Shown: positions 47,965 through 62,859, counted from the stretch's first letter. The stretch: 64,000 nucleotides of DNA from Margaritifera margaritifera (GCA_029931535.1 JAQPZY010001675.1:4733501-4797500), one strand, 5' to 3'. The notes: generated by a model from the letters alone, not told the origin. A program made the numbers and translations.

Positions 47965-48940
47965 CTACTATCAAATTAGTACATTTTCACCATTATTTTA
48001 TTTTTCAGTGCTTCTTTTTGACTCTTCGTCTGAGTGTTTCTCTGTGTCCTTAAATGTAAATAGCATCACAGCAAACATTCTAACGTATTATTTAGAACGT
48101 TTAAAACTGCGTCAGTAAATTACTAATATGTAGTATCGTTTGGAGCAGAAAATGAGAACATCAACAATTACACAGTCAAAAAATGTCCGGTGTTCGCGAC
48201 ATACTATCAATCTCTTGGCGGAAGAAGAAGTAGGAATCAAATGTATTAGTTTCAACTGACAGAATCTTTGATGTTAGTTTCCTTTACAAGGAAGAAATAA
48301 CCCCTTAATACTGTAATCCACCTGTTTTCCTTTGTTTAATTATGATTTTAGTCCATGGAAGCTGTCATGGAGAATCAGAACTCCCTTAATAATTGCTTTT
48401 GCTCCACGTTATATGAATCAACTAATTAGACACGGATTCTGACCCTTAGGGTGCTGTAAGAAAGTTGTCTTATACATCGCAAAAGATCTCCTAACGGCTC
48501 TGTTTTGGACTATATTTCCAAACATGATTTCACGGGCAAACAGACACAAATCTATATTCTGAAGATATTTATATTAAACTTCCTAGTAGAAGTAGCACCC
48601 CTAATCGGCTTTTTAATACAAATGATTTTGAGGAAAAATGGCTACATACTGTAAGAAAAAAAGGAATAAAATACGGATTTACATAACTTTCCTATGGCAC
48701 ACACGTGTAACTCCTTAGATGCCATCTAGCCTTGCATTATAAAAAGAAGCGGTCGCTTGGTGGAAATTGATTCTCTTAATCATGAAATGGGGTCCAAAAC
48801 AGGTTACAGAACGATTGAAAAGTCGCATTGCTTTCAAATACTATTCAATTAAGTGAAAATTAACTTCTAATAAAGATTTCAGTACGAATGAAGTGATGCA
48901 TTTGTGAGTACAAAACACCAATCATCAATAATAAGATCTC
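47965..48940. other. AT-rich non-coding stretch
   Basis: Nothing recognised. Confidence 0.5.
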
Positions 48941-48942
48941 AC

Positions 48943-49212
48943 AAGTTTTCGGGTCTTGTACATTTCAACACAAGCCTTTGGGTCTTGTACGATTTCAACA
49001 CAAGTTTCGGGTCTTGTACTATTTCAACACAAGCTTTCGAGTCTTATACGATTGCAACACAGGCATTTGGGTCTTGTATGATTGCAACGCAGGCTTTCGG
49101 GACTTGTACGATTTCAACACAAGCTTTTGGGTCTTGTACGATTTCAACATAAGCTTTTGGGTCTTGTACGATTTAAACACAAGCTTTCGGGTCTTGTACG
49201 ATTTTAACAAAC
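48943..49212. repeat. 30-bp minisatellite, about 9 copies
   Basis: Unit TTTCAACACAAGCTTTTGGG followed by TCTTGTACGA. Being a multiple of three, it keeps frames open on both strands (10-residue periodic frames), which are not considered genes. Confidence 0.9.
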
Positions 49213-49214
49213 TA

Positions 49215-49987
49215 TTGCTCCAGAATCAAAGTTTGAGACAAAGTGACTGAAGAAAAAAGATTTGCAAAGATGCTGTCTCTCAGAGTTGACAGTTTACCGA
49301 TACCACTCACAAAAATGATTTAAAGGAGAACCGATTGTATTTACTTGTAATACTTTCCCTCCCCTTTTTAATAGAAAATGCTTTTTTTCTTCATAAAGTT
49401 GAAATTAAAGTCATTCACGAGGATTGTGTCGTTGTTTATTTTAAAATTTCATACAGTTCCCAGGAAATGCCATAACATAAAAATCTTTCTCTTCTGTCAG
49501 TTTCATAGAAATAGAACATATTTATACTTACATAAAATGCGTTATCGTTGAAATATAACTGTTAAATACATAAAGAAATAAAATTGCATAATATAGAGTT
49601 TAGTTATTAGTTAGAAATTAACGGCAATGTAAAATTCAAACCCGACAGCCTAGCAAGACCAGTTCCAGATTTTTATGTCAACGGCTGCCGTATCGAGAGG
49701 TATCATACACTTGAAAAGTAATCTATACTTTGCTGATGCTTGTCTTCGAATTGGAGTAAAATAAATTAATTAATAAATAAATGGATAAAGAAAAGAAACC
49801 TGCATAAAAATGTCCAATATTTCAATAGTTTCATGAATCAGTTAATACTGGAATATCTAAAGAATCAACCTCACCAATTTTATGTACAACTTCCAAAAGA
49901 CATATTGAAAATGAATGAAGGATGAGTAAATGTTGTTTGGGACAAAATGAGACTTAGATATCATGTCGGCCTTTATTAATATTTATC

Positions 49988-49988
<1 letters not shown>
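49215..49988. other. AT-rich non-coding stretch
   Basis: Nothing recognised. Confidence 0.5.

Positions 49989-49991
<3 letters not shown>

Positions 49992-50046
<55 letters not shown>
49992..50046. repeat. (ATT)n microsatellite
   Basis: Pure ATT triplet run of about 54 bp. A short CACCC repeat lies nearby at 50138-50160. Confidence 0.95.
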
Positions 50047-50049
50047 GCT

Positions 50050-51497
50050 GTTGTTTGTAGGGGTTTGTCTGGTGCATGATGCATTGCTTGTTTGCAGTAA
50101 ATTCAGATATGCAACTGATATTGACCCCTTAGTCCTACCCACCCCACCCCACCCCACCCCATCCCGGATCTTCACCTTATAGTGATATACAGCAGTATAT
50201 ATACTTGCTGGATGTAAAAAGACAAACTTGGTCCATCTTTTCTCTCTTGAAAAACTTGGACAAGAGGCTCAAATTGTGGTGGTGGTCAAAACTGTTTATC
50301 ATTGCAGAGCTGTAGATAAGAATTTAATAAATTGGGTATTTTAGGAAAAAAAGCCCCCTTTCAAGATGGTCCCCAGCCTATTAGCAATATAGGTTACAAT
50401 ATTTACATTTTTAATAAATTTAATGCCACGACAGTGCACAGAAAAATTATTTATTTCAAAGTAAAATGCAAGCATTTGAAGAATAATATATGCGTGCAGA
50501 TTGAAAAGATTAAAAAATAACGAAAATAAGAGACAAATAAATTTAATAACTCGACTGTACAACCCTATCTTAAGAAAATAAGAGGTCATGAGAATGAGAG
50601 AAGAATCAGTGTCAATTTAAACCCCAATATGTCATTACTTATAGGTGAAAAAATTAGATGAACGAGAAGCAGTTCATTGAATCTCGTAAACAAGACCTTA
50701 AAACTGCGTTGACTCGACGAGTAAACCCTGTAAATGCCTTACATTTTAAAAAGCATTTCAGCATCATCCAAATTTTCAGATTTATGCTTCGCCACATAAA
50801 AATTGGTAATTTTTTTAATTAAAAAGACATACATGTCTTAATTGTTTGTGTCCGTAGAACCATTCAAATCAGTAATATTTTTGGAAAGTCGACTTTGTCA
50901 AAAATCTGGCTTTGGCATCCTTACATGAGTTTACACAATAGATATTATATGCAAACACTTTTTATTCGCCTCGATATGTCTGACATTTTCCAGGCGAATA
51001 AATACTGTGCAAAAACGTGTGGGTGGAGGTAACGCACCATCAAGACCTACCAACTCCCTCTGAAAAAGGTGACGAAACTGACAACACACGACCTAAACAA
51101 TATCACTAATCGAGTTACATTTGTGGACTGATCCATGTGTACGTTTGAAAGACAAACAAGTGTACCAAAGCGGTTATGGACCAAAGTGGCTAGCGAGGGG
51201 AAAAACAAAACATAAGGTGTTATTAAAACATACAAGAACCACGTTCAATGCGTTATTCCACGAATGTTGTCTCGGGAAAATATAGTTTATAAGGCAACAA
51301 GAATGCAATAAAAGTACAAATAGTAAGGCAGCAATATAGAAGACGCTAACTAATCGCTCCAGCCTTCGAATTTCAAAGACGATTGCAGAACTATGTACGT
51401 CATCAAGCAGTGGAGAATGTGGATATGAAAATGTTGGTAAGTTTTAGTGACGACTGTAAAAGGCGACCTTGCTGCCGGAATTCCCGTGCATAAGTTG

Positions 51498-51498
<1 letters not shown>
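50050..51498. other. AT-rich non-coding stretch
   Basis: Nothing recognised beyond the (CACCC)n at 50138-50160. Confidence 0.5.

Positions 51499-51499
<1 letters not shown>

Positions 51500-51584
<85 letters not shown>
51500..51584. repeat. (TA)n microsatellite
   Basis: Pure TA run of about 84 bp. Confidence 0.95.
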
Positions 51585-51587
<3 letters not shown>

Positions 51588-51589
51588 CG

Positions 51590-52200
51590 TAATTATATGT
51601 CTCTGCAATATCAACATTGCTGGAGACAATGGCAGATCAGGCTAACACATACGCATGAGCCCGTCCATGAGAAATAATCAACAATGTTGCATAACAGTGA
51701 CATTATGAGACTTTGATATCGTTAGATAGTTGGAACTTTCTTCGTTCAAATGGTGTGTATTTTAGCGCTGTGTTTTAACTGGAACAGTCACAGTGAAAGT
51801 GGTAAATTATAATTGAAATATAATTTGAAATAAAAATTAAACTTAAAGACGTCATTTGAAAATCTAACGCATATTATATACGATTTATTAGTTTATGTTA
51901 AAGATGTCACATTTTCATGTAATTTATATAAAATGTCTATATTTTACCAAATTAATTTTTTGCTTACGGTATACTATGTTTGAGCGCTGTTTTCAAAACT
52001 GGAACAGTCACAGCGCATGAGCTAAATTATGATAGTAATATAGTTGGAACTTCACGTTGAACTAAATGACGTCATTTTAATGCGCTAAAGTATGATTGTA
52101 ATATAGTCGGAACCTCACGTTGAATTAACAACGTCATTCGAAAGTCTTACGCGATGATAAAAATAGGTATTTGTTTGTAAAGACGAATGTTAGTGATCCT
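51590..52200. other. Degenerate duplicated segments
   Basis: Phrases such as GCGCTGT followed by ACTGGAACAGTCACAG recur at about 51768 and 51993. ATTGTAATATAGTCGGAAC with TCACGTTGAA recurs near 52045 and 52105. These indicate old local duplications. No gene recognised. Confidence 0.5.
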
Positions 52201-52202
52201 AC

Positions 52203-52580
52203 CTATTAAATATCTTACATCCCCTTTCACACGAGTCACTATGTAAGTGTATATGTGTTGAATATGTGTGATAGTACTACCTAGGTATACAAATTATATG
52301 CCCTTTCACGTGAGTTTGTATGTAAGTGTATAGGTGTTGAATATGTGTGATAGTACTACATAAGTATACAAATTATATGCCCATTCACATGAGTTTGTAT
52401 GTAAGTGTATAGGTGTTGAATATGTGTGATAGTACTACCTAAGTACACAAATTATATGTCCTTTCACACGAGTTGGTATGTAAGTGTATAGGTGTTGAAT
52501 ATGTGTGATGGTACTACCTAAGTATACAAATTATATGCCCTTTCACATGAGTTTGTATGTGTGTGGTGTTGGATAGTGCT
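52203..52580. repeat. 79-bp minisatellite, about 5 copies
   Basis: Unit containing GTGTTGAATATGTGTGATAG, TACTACCTAAGTATACAAATT and CCCTTTCACATGAGTTTGTA. Period 78-80 bp measured at the GTGTTG motif (52255, 52334, 52414, 52492). Confidence 0.88.
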
Positions 52581-52584
52581 GTAT

Positions 52585-53080
52585 TTAATTGTAATTATTA
52601 GTGATAATAACTACATACACTTTGTCCCCTTTCAAATGAGTTTGTATGCATTTGTGTGGGTAATGAATAGTAAGAATGTGTGTTTGTTTGTCCATAAGTA
52701 GGTGTGAGTGACCGTCAACTATCTCCATTCCATCATCTGTTTTGTTTTTAAGTGTGGGTGTTAGATTGTAACTATGTGTATTAGTGATCATCACATCACT
52801 CGCCTTTTCTCGTCGGCTTTGTTTGCATATGTGGGTGATGGATAATCAAGGTGGATGCTGGATGGTCATTAGGTGTTTGTCTTCATCACTCTAAAGGTTG
52901 CAGCAAAAGAGTGTAGCGTGTGTCAACAGCCTAGACCTTTGTCAACCCACAACGGCCCTTATCAGGTTTACGAGGTTTCTACAAATAGAAATACTACTCA
53001 ATATTACCAACACCAAACATAATTTTGTAATTTTTTTAATGTTTTATAATTTTAAAAATTTGATTTTTGAAATTTTAATT
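52585..53080. other. GT-rich non-coding stretch
   Basis: Carries decayed relatives of the 79-bp unit up to about 52830 (for example CCCTTTCAAATGAGTTTGTA). No gene recognised. Confidence 0.5.
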
Positions 53081-53089
53081 TTTGTTTGA

Positions 53090-53660
53090 AACGTGAATTT
53101 TTAGGGTCAATTTTTCCATTTCTCCGGATTTTTTCCATTCTTCTCTAAATTTGGTATAATTTGTTACATTTTTTAAATCTGTTACTTGCATAATTTTAAT
53201 TGAAGTTTGTACAGTTTAAACTATTTTTACATCTTTTGTTGAAATTTGTAACAATTTTGTTTTTACGATGGTTTATATTTTGGGCGAAATTTCTTTTTCG
53301 AATCCGCTAAATTACGTATTCCGGATTTTTTTTTCAGCCTTCGCTAAAGACCGTGAGAGTTCCGGATTTTCAGTCTCCACCAAAGTCCACAAAAATTTCG
53401 GAATTTCACCACTACTTGTAGCCCAAGCCATATTTTTTTTTTTATTTTGAAAATATAATATTGCGGATTTGTTTAGTCTATACTAAAGTCCGTATTATTT
53501 TCGCAATTTAAGTATTACTTTTAGTCTCGGCAATTTTAATCTAATGTTAAGGTTTTTTCCGAGTCTCTGCTAAATTCCGTGACCGTTTCGTAATTTTAAC
53601 TTTTATTTTTAGTCAATTCCATTTAAGCGTTATTATGAGTTAGTTCCCTGTATTATAGCT
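53090..53660. repeat. T-rich degenerate tandem repeat
   Basis: Recurring phrases of the type GTCTCYGCTAAAGTCCGTGA, TTCCGGATTTTT and TAATTTTAACT, spaced irregularly by about 75-95 bp. Too diverged to give a clean unit. Confidence 0.5.
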
Positions 53661-53924
53661 ATTTTGTAATATCAGTGTAATATCTGCATTTATCGACACC
53701 GCCAACGTAATATGAGGGAAAAGTATTGCTTTATATATAAATCTGGGATATATGCATGTAGCCACAGGGCATCATTATGTCCAAGCGACTTCCCTTACTC
53801 TGTTTGGTCTGTCAAAGAGTGAGTGTTGGATGGTGGTAGTGAGTGATTGTCTGTCTAAAATTAGGTGTTAATTCTCATTACTTTACGCCCTAACTTTACA
53901 TCCAACCCTTACACATATGTTTGT

Positions 53925-54482
53925 AGGTGTGAGTGCTGGCCAGTAAAACTGTGTATTGGTTAGTATGCGTGTATGCTGGTCAGTAGATGTGGGATACTGG
54001 TCAGTAACACCATATATTGTTTAGTAAGCGTGGGTGTTGGCTAGTAGATGTGAGTGTTGGTCAGTAAGACTGTGTGCTGGTCAGTAGGTGTGGGTGGATG
54101 GTCAGTAAGCATATGTGCTGGTCAATAGATGTGGGTGCTGGTTGCTAACACTGTGTATTGGTTAGTAAGCGTGGGTACCGGTCAGTAACACTGTGTATAG
54201 GTTAGTAAGAGAAGGTGATGGTTAATAGATGTGGGTGCTGCTTAGTAAGACTGTGTTGGTCAGTAGGTGTGAGTGATGGTCAGTAGGTGTATATGTTGGT
54301 CAGTAGATGTGAATACTGGCCACTAACAATGTGTATTGGTTAGTAGGCTTGCGTGTTAGTCAGTAAGACTGTATATTGGTTAGAAGGCGTGGGTGTTGGT
54401 TAGTATATGTGGGTGCTTTTCAGTAAGACTGTGTGCTGGTCAGTAGGTGTGGGTGCTGGTCAATCAGACGGTGTATTTGTCA
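53925..54482. repeat. 40-bp (20+20) GT-rich minisatellite
   Basis: Irregular alternation of TGGTCAGTAGGTGTGGGTGC and TGGTCAGTAAGACTGTGTGC, giving a dimeric unit of about 40 bp with much variation. Strongly G/T on the plus strand. Confidence 0.85.
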
Positions 54483-54489
54483 GTGTTTT

Positions 54490-55500
54490 TCACATTACAT
54501 TTCTACTGGACCCCAGACCAACCCATCATGTTAATCCTATGGACTAATGTTAAATTCCCCTTGACCTCAGAGTACCACATTAATGTTAAACTCATGGACA
54601 TTTTAATATGGAATTCCCACAAACCCTAAAGTGCCACATCTTCAAAATTGCGACAAAAATAATGTTAATTCTCATTTACCATAAGCTGTCATTTTTTCCC
54701 CCGGGGTGCCACACTTTTACTTATTGTGTACTATGAATGAATTATTTATTTTCGTTAAAGCTGCCATTTATACATTATTTCTACAAAATGTCTATATTTG
54801 ACTAAGTGAACTTTTAAATGACGTTGTACTGTGTTGTCAAATTACCTTGATTACGGAATAAAATCAGGAAAATGTTTTGTGACAACCACTTAACAAATAT
54901 CGGCAAGAGATTTGTGTATTTTTTATCTTATTTTTTTAATTCTGTGTCTCAGTAATAATAGCCCCACATAATTTCGTGATATTTAAGGCCGGGTTTTCTT
55001 TTCAATGTATATTTTTCTCCCTTTAGACTATTTTTGACTTTTAGAACTACAGGAATTACAGTAATCGGTAGCAAATAAGTTTTGTCTTTCATAAGCTGTT
55101 CCGGACCCCACCCCCACCTCCCGCCCCACCCTGCAGTCAACGATTTCAAAATGTTAAACTATGTCAAATGATATCATGGCTTGTACGGAAAGTAGAATAG
55201 AACGCAATATGTAATTGATGTTTATTTGGGCACATCAGAGACACGTCCATTAAAACGGGAACATATAGGATCATTTGATATAGGTACAACAACGAAAAAG
55301 TTCTATACGATACGATGACACAGTCAAGAAAAACAAACAATTTTACAAAATAATAAACAAAGATTGATGCTTTGCTTTCTGCAGTACTGTGTAGGCTATG
55401 AAAGTACAGTGCAAACTAATAGTTCTGATATAGTTGGTACATAACCCAAAAAACTTACAATAGCCACTTTAGCAAGAAAAGTAGGTCATTACATTTGTTG
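54490..55500. other. Non-coding stretch
   Basis: Three phrases like CTCATGGACATTTTAATATG / CCTATGGACTAATGTTAAAT occur near 54536-54615, suggesting a small degenerate duplication. No gene recognised. Confidence 0.45.
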
Positions 55501-55504
55501 TTGG

Positions 55505-55678
55505 TTGGTTTGTAACGGCACTTTTAGCCCTTTTTTGGCTAGATCATGCCAAAAAAATGGCAGCTAAGTGCCTTTTCCAAAGACACACCGTGGCAGATGA
55601 CCGGGGCTGGCCTGGACGGGTATCGAACCTGCGACCCCATTACTACCCCTCTTCCATTTAAGCTATCGCGGTTCCATT
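55505..55678 (-). repeat. tRNA-derived SINE copy E
   Basis: Read on the minus strand: head GAACCGCGATAGCTTAAATGG (A-box region; 21 bases at 55655-55675), then CGCAGGTTCGATACCCGTCC (intact B box, about 55612-55631). Next comes GGTGTGTCTTTGGAAAAGGC, then the tail AAAGTGCCGTTACAAACCAA near 55505-55525. Body and tail match copies A and B, so this is the same family in the opposite orientation. Confidence 0.75.
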
Positions 55679-55679
55679 A

Positions 55680-56815
55680 CAACCACAATATACTCTGTAT
55701 AAGTGATGAAGGTGAATGCAGACATCAAGTTTCATCACATTACATGCATCGTTGCCTTGGAAATTGTGCTAAATGTAAATGCAAAAACTGGACAATATTC
55801 AATGGAACATAAAAGGTGCATGTATGTCACTTCTACCTTCATATACCTTTTGCCTGTGATGATATCAACTGTGAACACACCCATACAATTTCTTGACCGC
55901 ATATACATGTACAAAATTGTTTGTGATCACTATGACCTACTTTTGTCGACTATCTAGCGATACTATGATAGGATTGATCAGCGGTCACTTGCAATTTCGT
56001 ACATACGATACAATTCCGTCCGATGTATCTTCGCACCTAAGAGTTTCTGGCGTACACTGCCAAAGCAATTATGCTCGCTGGATAAATCTAACTACATTAT
56101 GTTTGAAAACTCTCTTTTTGCTCACGTATTACATTTAATTTTGCTGCTAACATTCGAAATAAAAAATGTAACAAATCGGCATCTGAGTGGACCCACCCCA
56201 TTCTCCGTTCCAGCTAAACCTATAAAGTTCAAAGCTATAAAGAATTTGATTTATCTGCGCAGGCGCTAAAAATCCATATCAGACTTGAGAAGGATGTCCA
56301 AGCATCAGATAAGATCAATAATAAGAAGGAAATTATTGTAATTTTTTGTAAATATTTTTTTTCAAAACCGATGTTTTTCACGATTCTGTCAATCACCTCT
56401 ACCCCTTAGCTACGTGTGCAGGTAAATCAAAAAAGGGGATATGATATAATAGATATAATTATATTCTCTCGGGTACACTGCCATCTTTACATCGTGCCGG
56501 GTACACTATTCTCCTATTATAATTAACCTTCTTTTGTATGAAGCTAACAAGGATAGTTCACTATTGTGAGCTAAACTGTTCTATTGAAATCGTGTGTGCC
56601 GGTTGCACCATTCTCCTATTATAGTCAACCAATGTTGTATTAGCTGAGACAAACAGTCCAATAAGAAAGTAAGCGTTTACTTAAAGAAAGAAAAACATTG
56701 CAAACGAAAACTTTACGACGATAAAACCTTCTAAATAAACTTAAATATCTAGTTCTAAAACATAAAAGAAAAGTAAACATTAATTATTTTTACAGCGAAT
56801 ATAAAAAAAGAAAAC
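55680..56815. other. AT-rich non-coding stretch
   Basis: The phrase GCCGG(G/T)T(A/G)CAC(T/C)ATTCTCCTATTATA occurs twice (about 56495 and 56597), each followed by a variant of GTCAACC. No gene recognised. Confidence 0.45.
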
Positions 56816-56879
56816 GTCTAAAATATTTAATAAAAATTCGTTATATAAACCGCATTATTTTAAAAGGATTTGCTCTGTT

Positions 56880-57180
56880 GGTACATAATCATAAAGCTTC
56901 CAAATTGAATTTAGATAATATTTTGTTTTAAAAAAGGTGTCTAACGTGGTAGAAGTCAAATACACTCGACAAGAATGTGTTCCACTCGTAGTGGACACTG
57001 GCAAAGTTTGAACTCTGGTCGAGGTTCATCCTTTAGGGGGTACGTATGAGTCAGGTATGTATACCACTTCATCTCTGTGATTTGTTTTATATGAGGGATG
57101 TCACTCTCCCATGATGGGTTTGACGTTCCGTGGCTTGTTTGAACAGTTTCGTTCCACATATATGCCAAGAATATTAGACA
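56880..57180 (-). pseudogene. LINE 3' coding end, copy 2
   Basis: The minus-strand frame 56956-57168 reads, in part, ESDIPHIKQITEMKW, then YLTHTYPLKDEPRPE and LCQCPLRVEHILVEC, the C-terminal LTHxYLL plus Cys/His segment of jockey/I-type LINE ORF2. Past the stop, the decayed FF-rich C-terminal part seen in copy 1 (33087-33329) aligns at about 56850-56940. Same orientation and family as copy 1. Only the 3' end is present, consistent with 5' truncation on insertion. Confidence 0.75.
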
Positions 57181-57234
57181 TGCTGATTCATATAATATTT
57201 AAAGTCAGAAAGCACTCTGGCAGATTATGCATCT

Positions 57235-58425
57235 AAGCGGACTTCGTGAATTCGCCTTTATCGTTGAAAAATAAGAATTTTAGTATGGTTTTCTTCTACG
57301 ATACTGTATATGCGACAGCCAAGGCAGTGCGGCAGATGGCCACTCTGTCAACTGCCACAAATAAATTTCTAGACATATAATCATTTCTGTGAAATACAAT
57401 TATATCTATGGAATTCAGTTAGCTAATGAGGAGATATCTGAAATAGACAAATGAATTAGCAAGAATTACGAACTATTACCAGATTTCCATAATAGACCCA
57501 GCTGGATTTTTTTTAACGTTCTTGTTGTGGAGACTTTTCTTCACGTTTTTGTGAGAAACATAGACTACAATTATTTAGGCGATTTCCAACAAAAAATCGA
57601 CGATACATACTTATTAAAGCCCATGGAATATTTTCTACAATTATTAAATCATTGCCCCTCAGAAACACCACCAATTCGATTTTTTATTTACTCGTGGAAT
57701 AGCAACAAAATACACTACAGCAATCAAGAAAGTGCATCGTGAAATCTGAGTATGACAAGTGCGCAATAAAAGTGTGAAGTCACTTCATGACGTGATTTTT
57801 CAACGACGTCAATTTTGACACATTGTTGGAAATTTCAGTGAACGGCCGACATAACCAACGATCTAGACTTTGATAAGCGCCGGATTCCCAAGAAGTTCGA
57901 AGGAAACTAAATGGGAATGAAACCAATGGAACGAACTTTCATATAACGTCACAAAAGTGGGAAAACGGCGGTGGGTGGGGGGATAATAAAGTTTCTCTAC
58001 CGTTAGACCTAAAGCAATGTCTTCCTCAGGGAACACACACACACATACACACACACACGAGAGTGACATACGTAGTACAATACATATTTACATTTTGGCA
58101 CAGAGAAATTTTTTTTTCCAGAACAATGAAGAGATCTAAAAACTAAAAGAAAAGAACAATATAAACAACAAAAACTACATGTCTAGAAAGGGACCTATTA
58201 CATATGAATAACCGGAACGAGCCTGATGCAAACTGTCAGCATTCTAATGGCATACTGCTTGGTATGACCTAGATATTTACTTCATTGCAAGGAGATTGTG
58301 TTTTATAAAACGCGATCTGTAACGATGCAACTTCTCTCTTCTAGGTTTACATCCGGGATATATTTTCCAATACGAGAAACAACGGTATGAATGTGTTAAC
58401 ATTACAGGGGAAGGTGGTGGAAAGC
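57235..58425. other. Non-coding stretch with short (AC)n
   Basis: An (AC)n run of about 30 bp lies at 58030-58058. No gene recognised. Confidence 0.5.
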
Positions 58426-58426
58426 C

Positions 58427-58428
<2 letters not shown>

Positions 58429-58487
<59 letters not shown>
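58429..58487. repeat. (AAT)n microsatellite
   Basis: Pure AAT triplet run of about 58 bp. Confidence 0.95.
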
Positions 58488-58490
<3 letters not shown>

Positions 58491-58734
58491 TTTCTCTGTA
58501 TCGCCACGTTCATTATTATTCATCTGAGATTTGACTCAATGGGCAGCATTTTGAGGGACTGGACTGAGTGTCCGGCTGAGTTGAAATGGCTGGTGATTTT
58601 TGTGTTGACCTTGTTTCTGATACAGCTTTTGTGATTGTTCATTCTTTTAGTCCGCTATAGTCTAAAAGTGCTCTGTTTAACTTACCGTGCTTCAATTTAT
58701 TTTTTGTCAGTTTGCTCGTCCTCGCTCTCTTTTA

Positions 58735-58810
58735 GTGACATCAAGTTATCACCATCGCTCTCTTCTAATGACATCAAGTTATCATCGTCGCTCTCTTCTA
58801 TTGACATCAA

Positions 58811-58812
<2 letters not shown>
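58735..58812. repeat. Minisatellite, about 33 bp x3
   Basis: TGACATCAAGTTATCACCAT with CGCTCTCTTCTAA repeats three times before running into the ATT tract. Confidence 0.85.
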
Positions 58813-58875
<63 letters not shown>

Positions 58876-58900
58876 CATCATCAGCAGCAGCAGCAGCAGC
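58813..58900. repeat. (ATT)n-(CAG)n compound microsatellite
   Basis: ATT triplets to about 58876, then ATCATC and six CAG triplets (58880-58898). Confidence 0.93.
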
Positions 58901-58904
58901 ATTA

Positions 58905-61115
<2,211 letters not shown>

Positions 61116-61129
61116 GACATATACATGCA

Positions 61130-62505
61130 TTTCAGATGGACCTTTGTTTAGAAACTTGTGTATTGCCTGATGTCTTGAAGCAAGCCAAAGTTTTTCCAAT
61201 TCACAAATGCGGACCCAAGAATGACTAATCAAATTATTGGCCTATTTCTATCCTGCCCGTAATTTCAAAAATAATTGAGAAACACATTTCTACCCACCTA
61301 TTTCTCTATCTCAATAAATATAACCTTATACATCGATATCAATCGGGATTCAGACAAAATTACCCCTGTCAAATTGACCTGACTAGACTAATCGACAAAT
61401 AGTTATCTGCTTTTAATGCAGGTAAAATCAGCGGGGTTGTCTTTATTGATTTCAAAAAGGCCTTTCCTATTGTTGATCACGATATTGTTCTGAAGAAATT
61501 AGCAGTCTATAAATTTTTAACTATTACACGCTCTTTACCTAACAAACATGACTCAAAGTGTTAGTATTGGAAGCCATCAGTCAGCATTAGTACCGTTAAA
61601 ATGTGGCTTCCCGCAAGGCTCCATTTTAGGACCTGCCCTTTCTCTAATCTTTATAAACCATCTTCCTCTGTGTCTTAAATGCCCTAGTTATGATATAGTC
61701 GCTGATGATACAACTGTCCACCATTCGGGCAGCTCTACATCTGTTGTCGATTATCATCTTTAAACCAATATTCAGTCTGTTCAAAAGTAGTGTAAGCAAA
61801 CTAAAATGCACATAGATCTATCAAAAACTACTTGTATGAGAATTGGCTCCACTTCGAAAATGTCGACAACTCCTGCACTCAAACTTATGCTCAATGACTT
61901 TGAACTTGCCACTGTATACTCTCAACAGTTTCTAAGTATCTGCATTGATAACAGTCTTCATTGAGACTCTCAAGTTAATCACATTTGTCTTTTACTGAGT
62001 AAACGGACTGCACTTATGAAAATTCTTTCAAATTATGTTTCTGAAAATAATCTGAAACTATATTACAATAGTTATATTTTACAAATCTTAGATTATGGGT
62101 GCACCATTTGGGGCAACTACAATACAAATCTTAGATTATGGGTGCACCATTTGGGGCAACTGCAATACAAATCTTAGATTATGGGTACATATTTATAGTT
62201 ATATTTTACAAATCTTAGATTATGGATGCACCGTTTGGGGCAACTACAATACAAATCTTAGATTATGGGTGCACCATTTGGGGCAACTGCAATACAAATC
62301 TTAGATTATAGGTGCACCATTTGGGGCTACTGCAATACAAATCTTAGATTATGGGTACACTACTTGGGGCAACTGGAGTACATCTAAAACTGATAAGATT
62401 ACTACAATTCTGCATCTACTCCCAATCTCGTTTAAAGCTGTTCACTTGCCTCTTTTAACGAGCTTCTGTTTTCAGGCAGTATGTAAAACATTTAAACTTA
62501 TTTAC
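61130..62505 (+). pseudogene. CR1/jockey-like LINE reverse transcriptase, decayed
   Basis: Plus-strand frames give, in order: ETCVLPDVLKQAKVFPIHK (61150-61210), WPISILPVISKIIEKHI (block 2, about 61240), YQSGFRQNYPC, GVVFIDFKKAFPIVDHDI (first catalytic Asp, about 61435), CGFPQGSILGPALSLIFINH (block 4, 61605-61660) and IVADDTT (about 61697, where Y of the YADD box is V). After a further stretch containing STSKMSTTPALKLMLNDF comes the segment NSYILQILDYGCTIWGN (about 62070), which is then repeated in tandem. LINE-like sequence resumes as WSTSKTDKITTILHLLP to about 62505. Stops and shifts are scattered through it. The endonuclease is absent, so it is 5'-truncated. Confidence 0.85.
62080..62370. 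repeat. 43-bp minisatellite inside LINE coding sequence, about 6-7 copies
   Basis: Unit AATCTTAGATTATGGGTGCA followed by CCATTTGGGGCAACTACAATACA. The unit encodes the ILDYGCTIWGN block of the LINE. Because 43 is not a multiple of three, copies change frame. One copy near 62185-62220 also re-includes upstream sequence (TATAGTTATATTTTACAAAT). Confidence 0.9.
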
Positions 62506-62567
62506 AGTTGAACCAAGTCATTATTATGTTTGACTTACCATTGCTACTGATCATAGAATTCGTTTAT

Positions 62568-62569
<2 letters not shown>

Positions 62570-62660
<91 letters not shown>
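62570..62660. repeat. (CT)n microsatellite
   Basis: Pure CT run of about 90 bp. Confidence 0.97.
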
Positions 62661-62661
<1 letters not shown>

Positions 62662-62663
<2 letters not shown>

Positions 62664-62812
62664 GACGCCCGGGGCGACGATAATGGCCCAAAGGACCAAA
62701 ATACGAGGCCGGAATTTTTTGGAGCTGTTTTGGAGCCCCAAGACCTCTGGCGCTTGGAGCAACCGCCCCATCTGCCCCCCCCCCCTCCTCTCCCCCCATA
62801 GTACGCTACTGA
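62662..62812. mobile_element. GC-rich MITE fragment
   Basis: A GC-rich block starting GACGCCCGGGGCGAC and ending CCATAGTACGCTACTGA. The end is a CAGTAGCGTA-type terminal sequence in reverse. It resembles the start of the element at 63760 (CCAGTGGCGTCGCGGGGG). The left part is probably lost next to the CT tract. Confidence 0.45.
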
Positions 62813-62859
62813 TATATATCGAGATATCGAGAGAGAGAGAGAGAGATGCCTTTCAGCAT

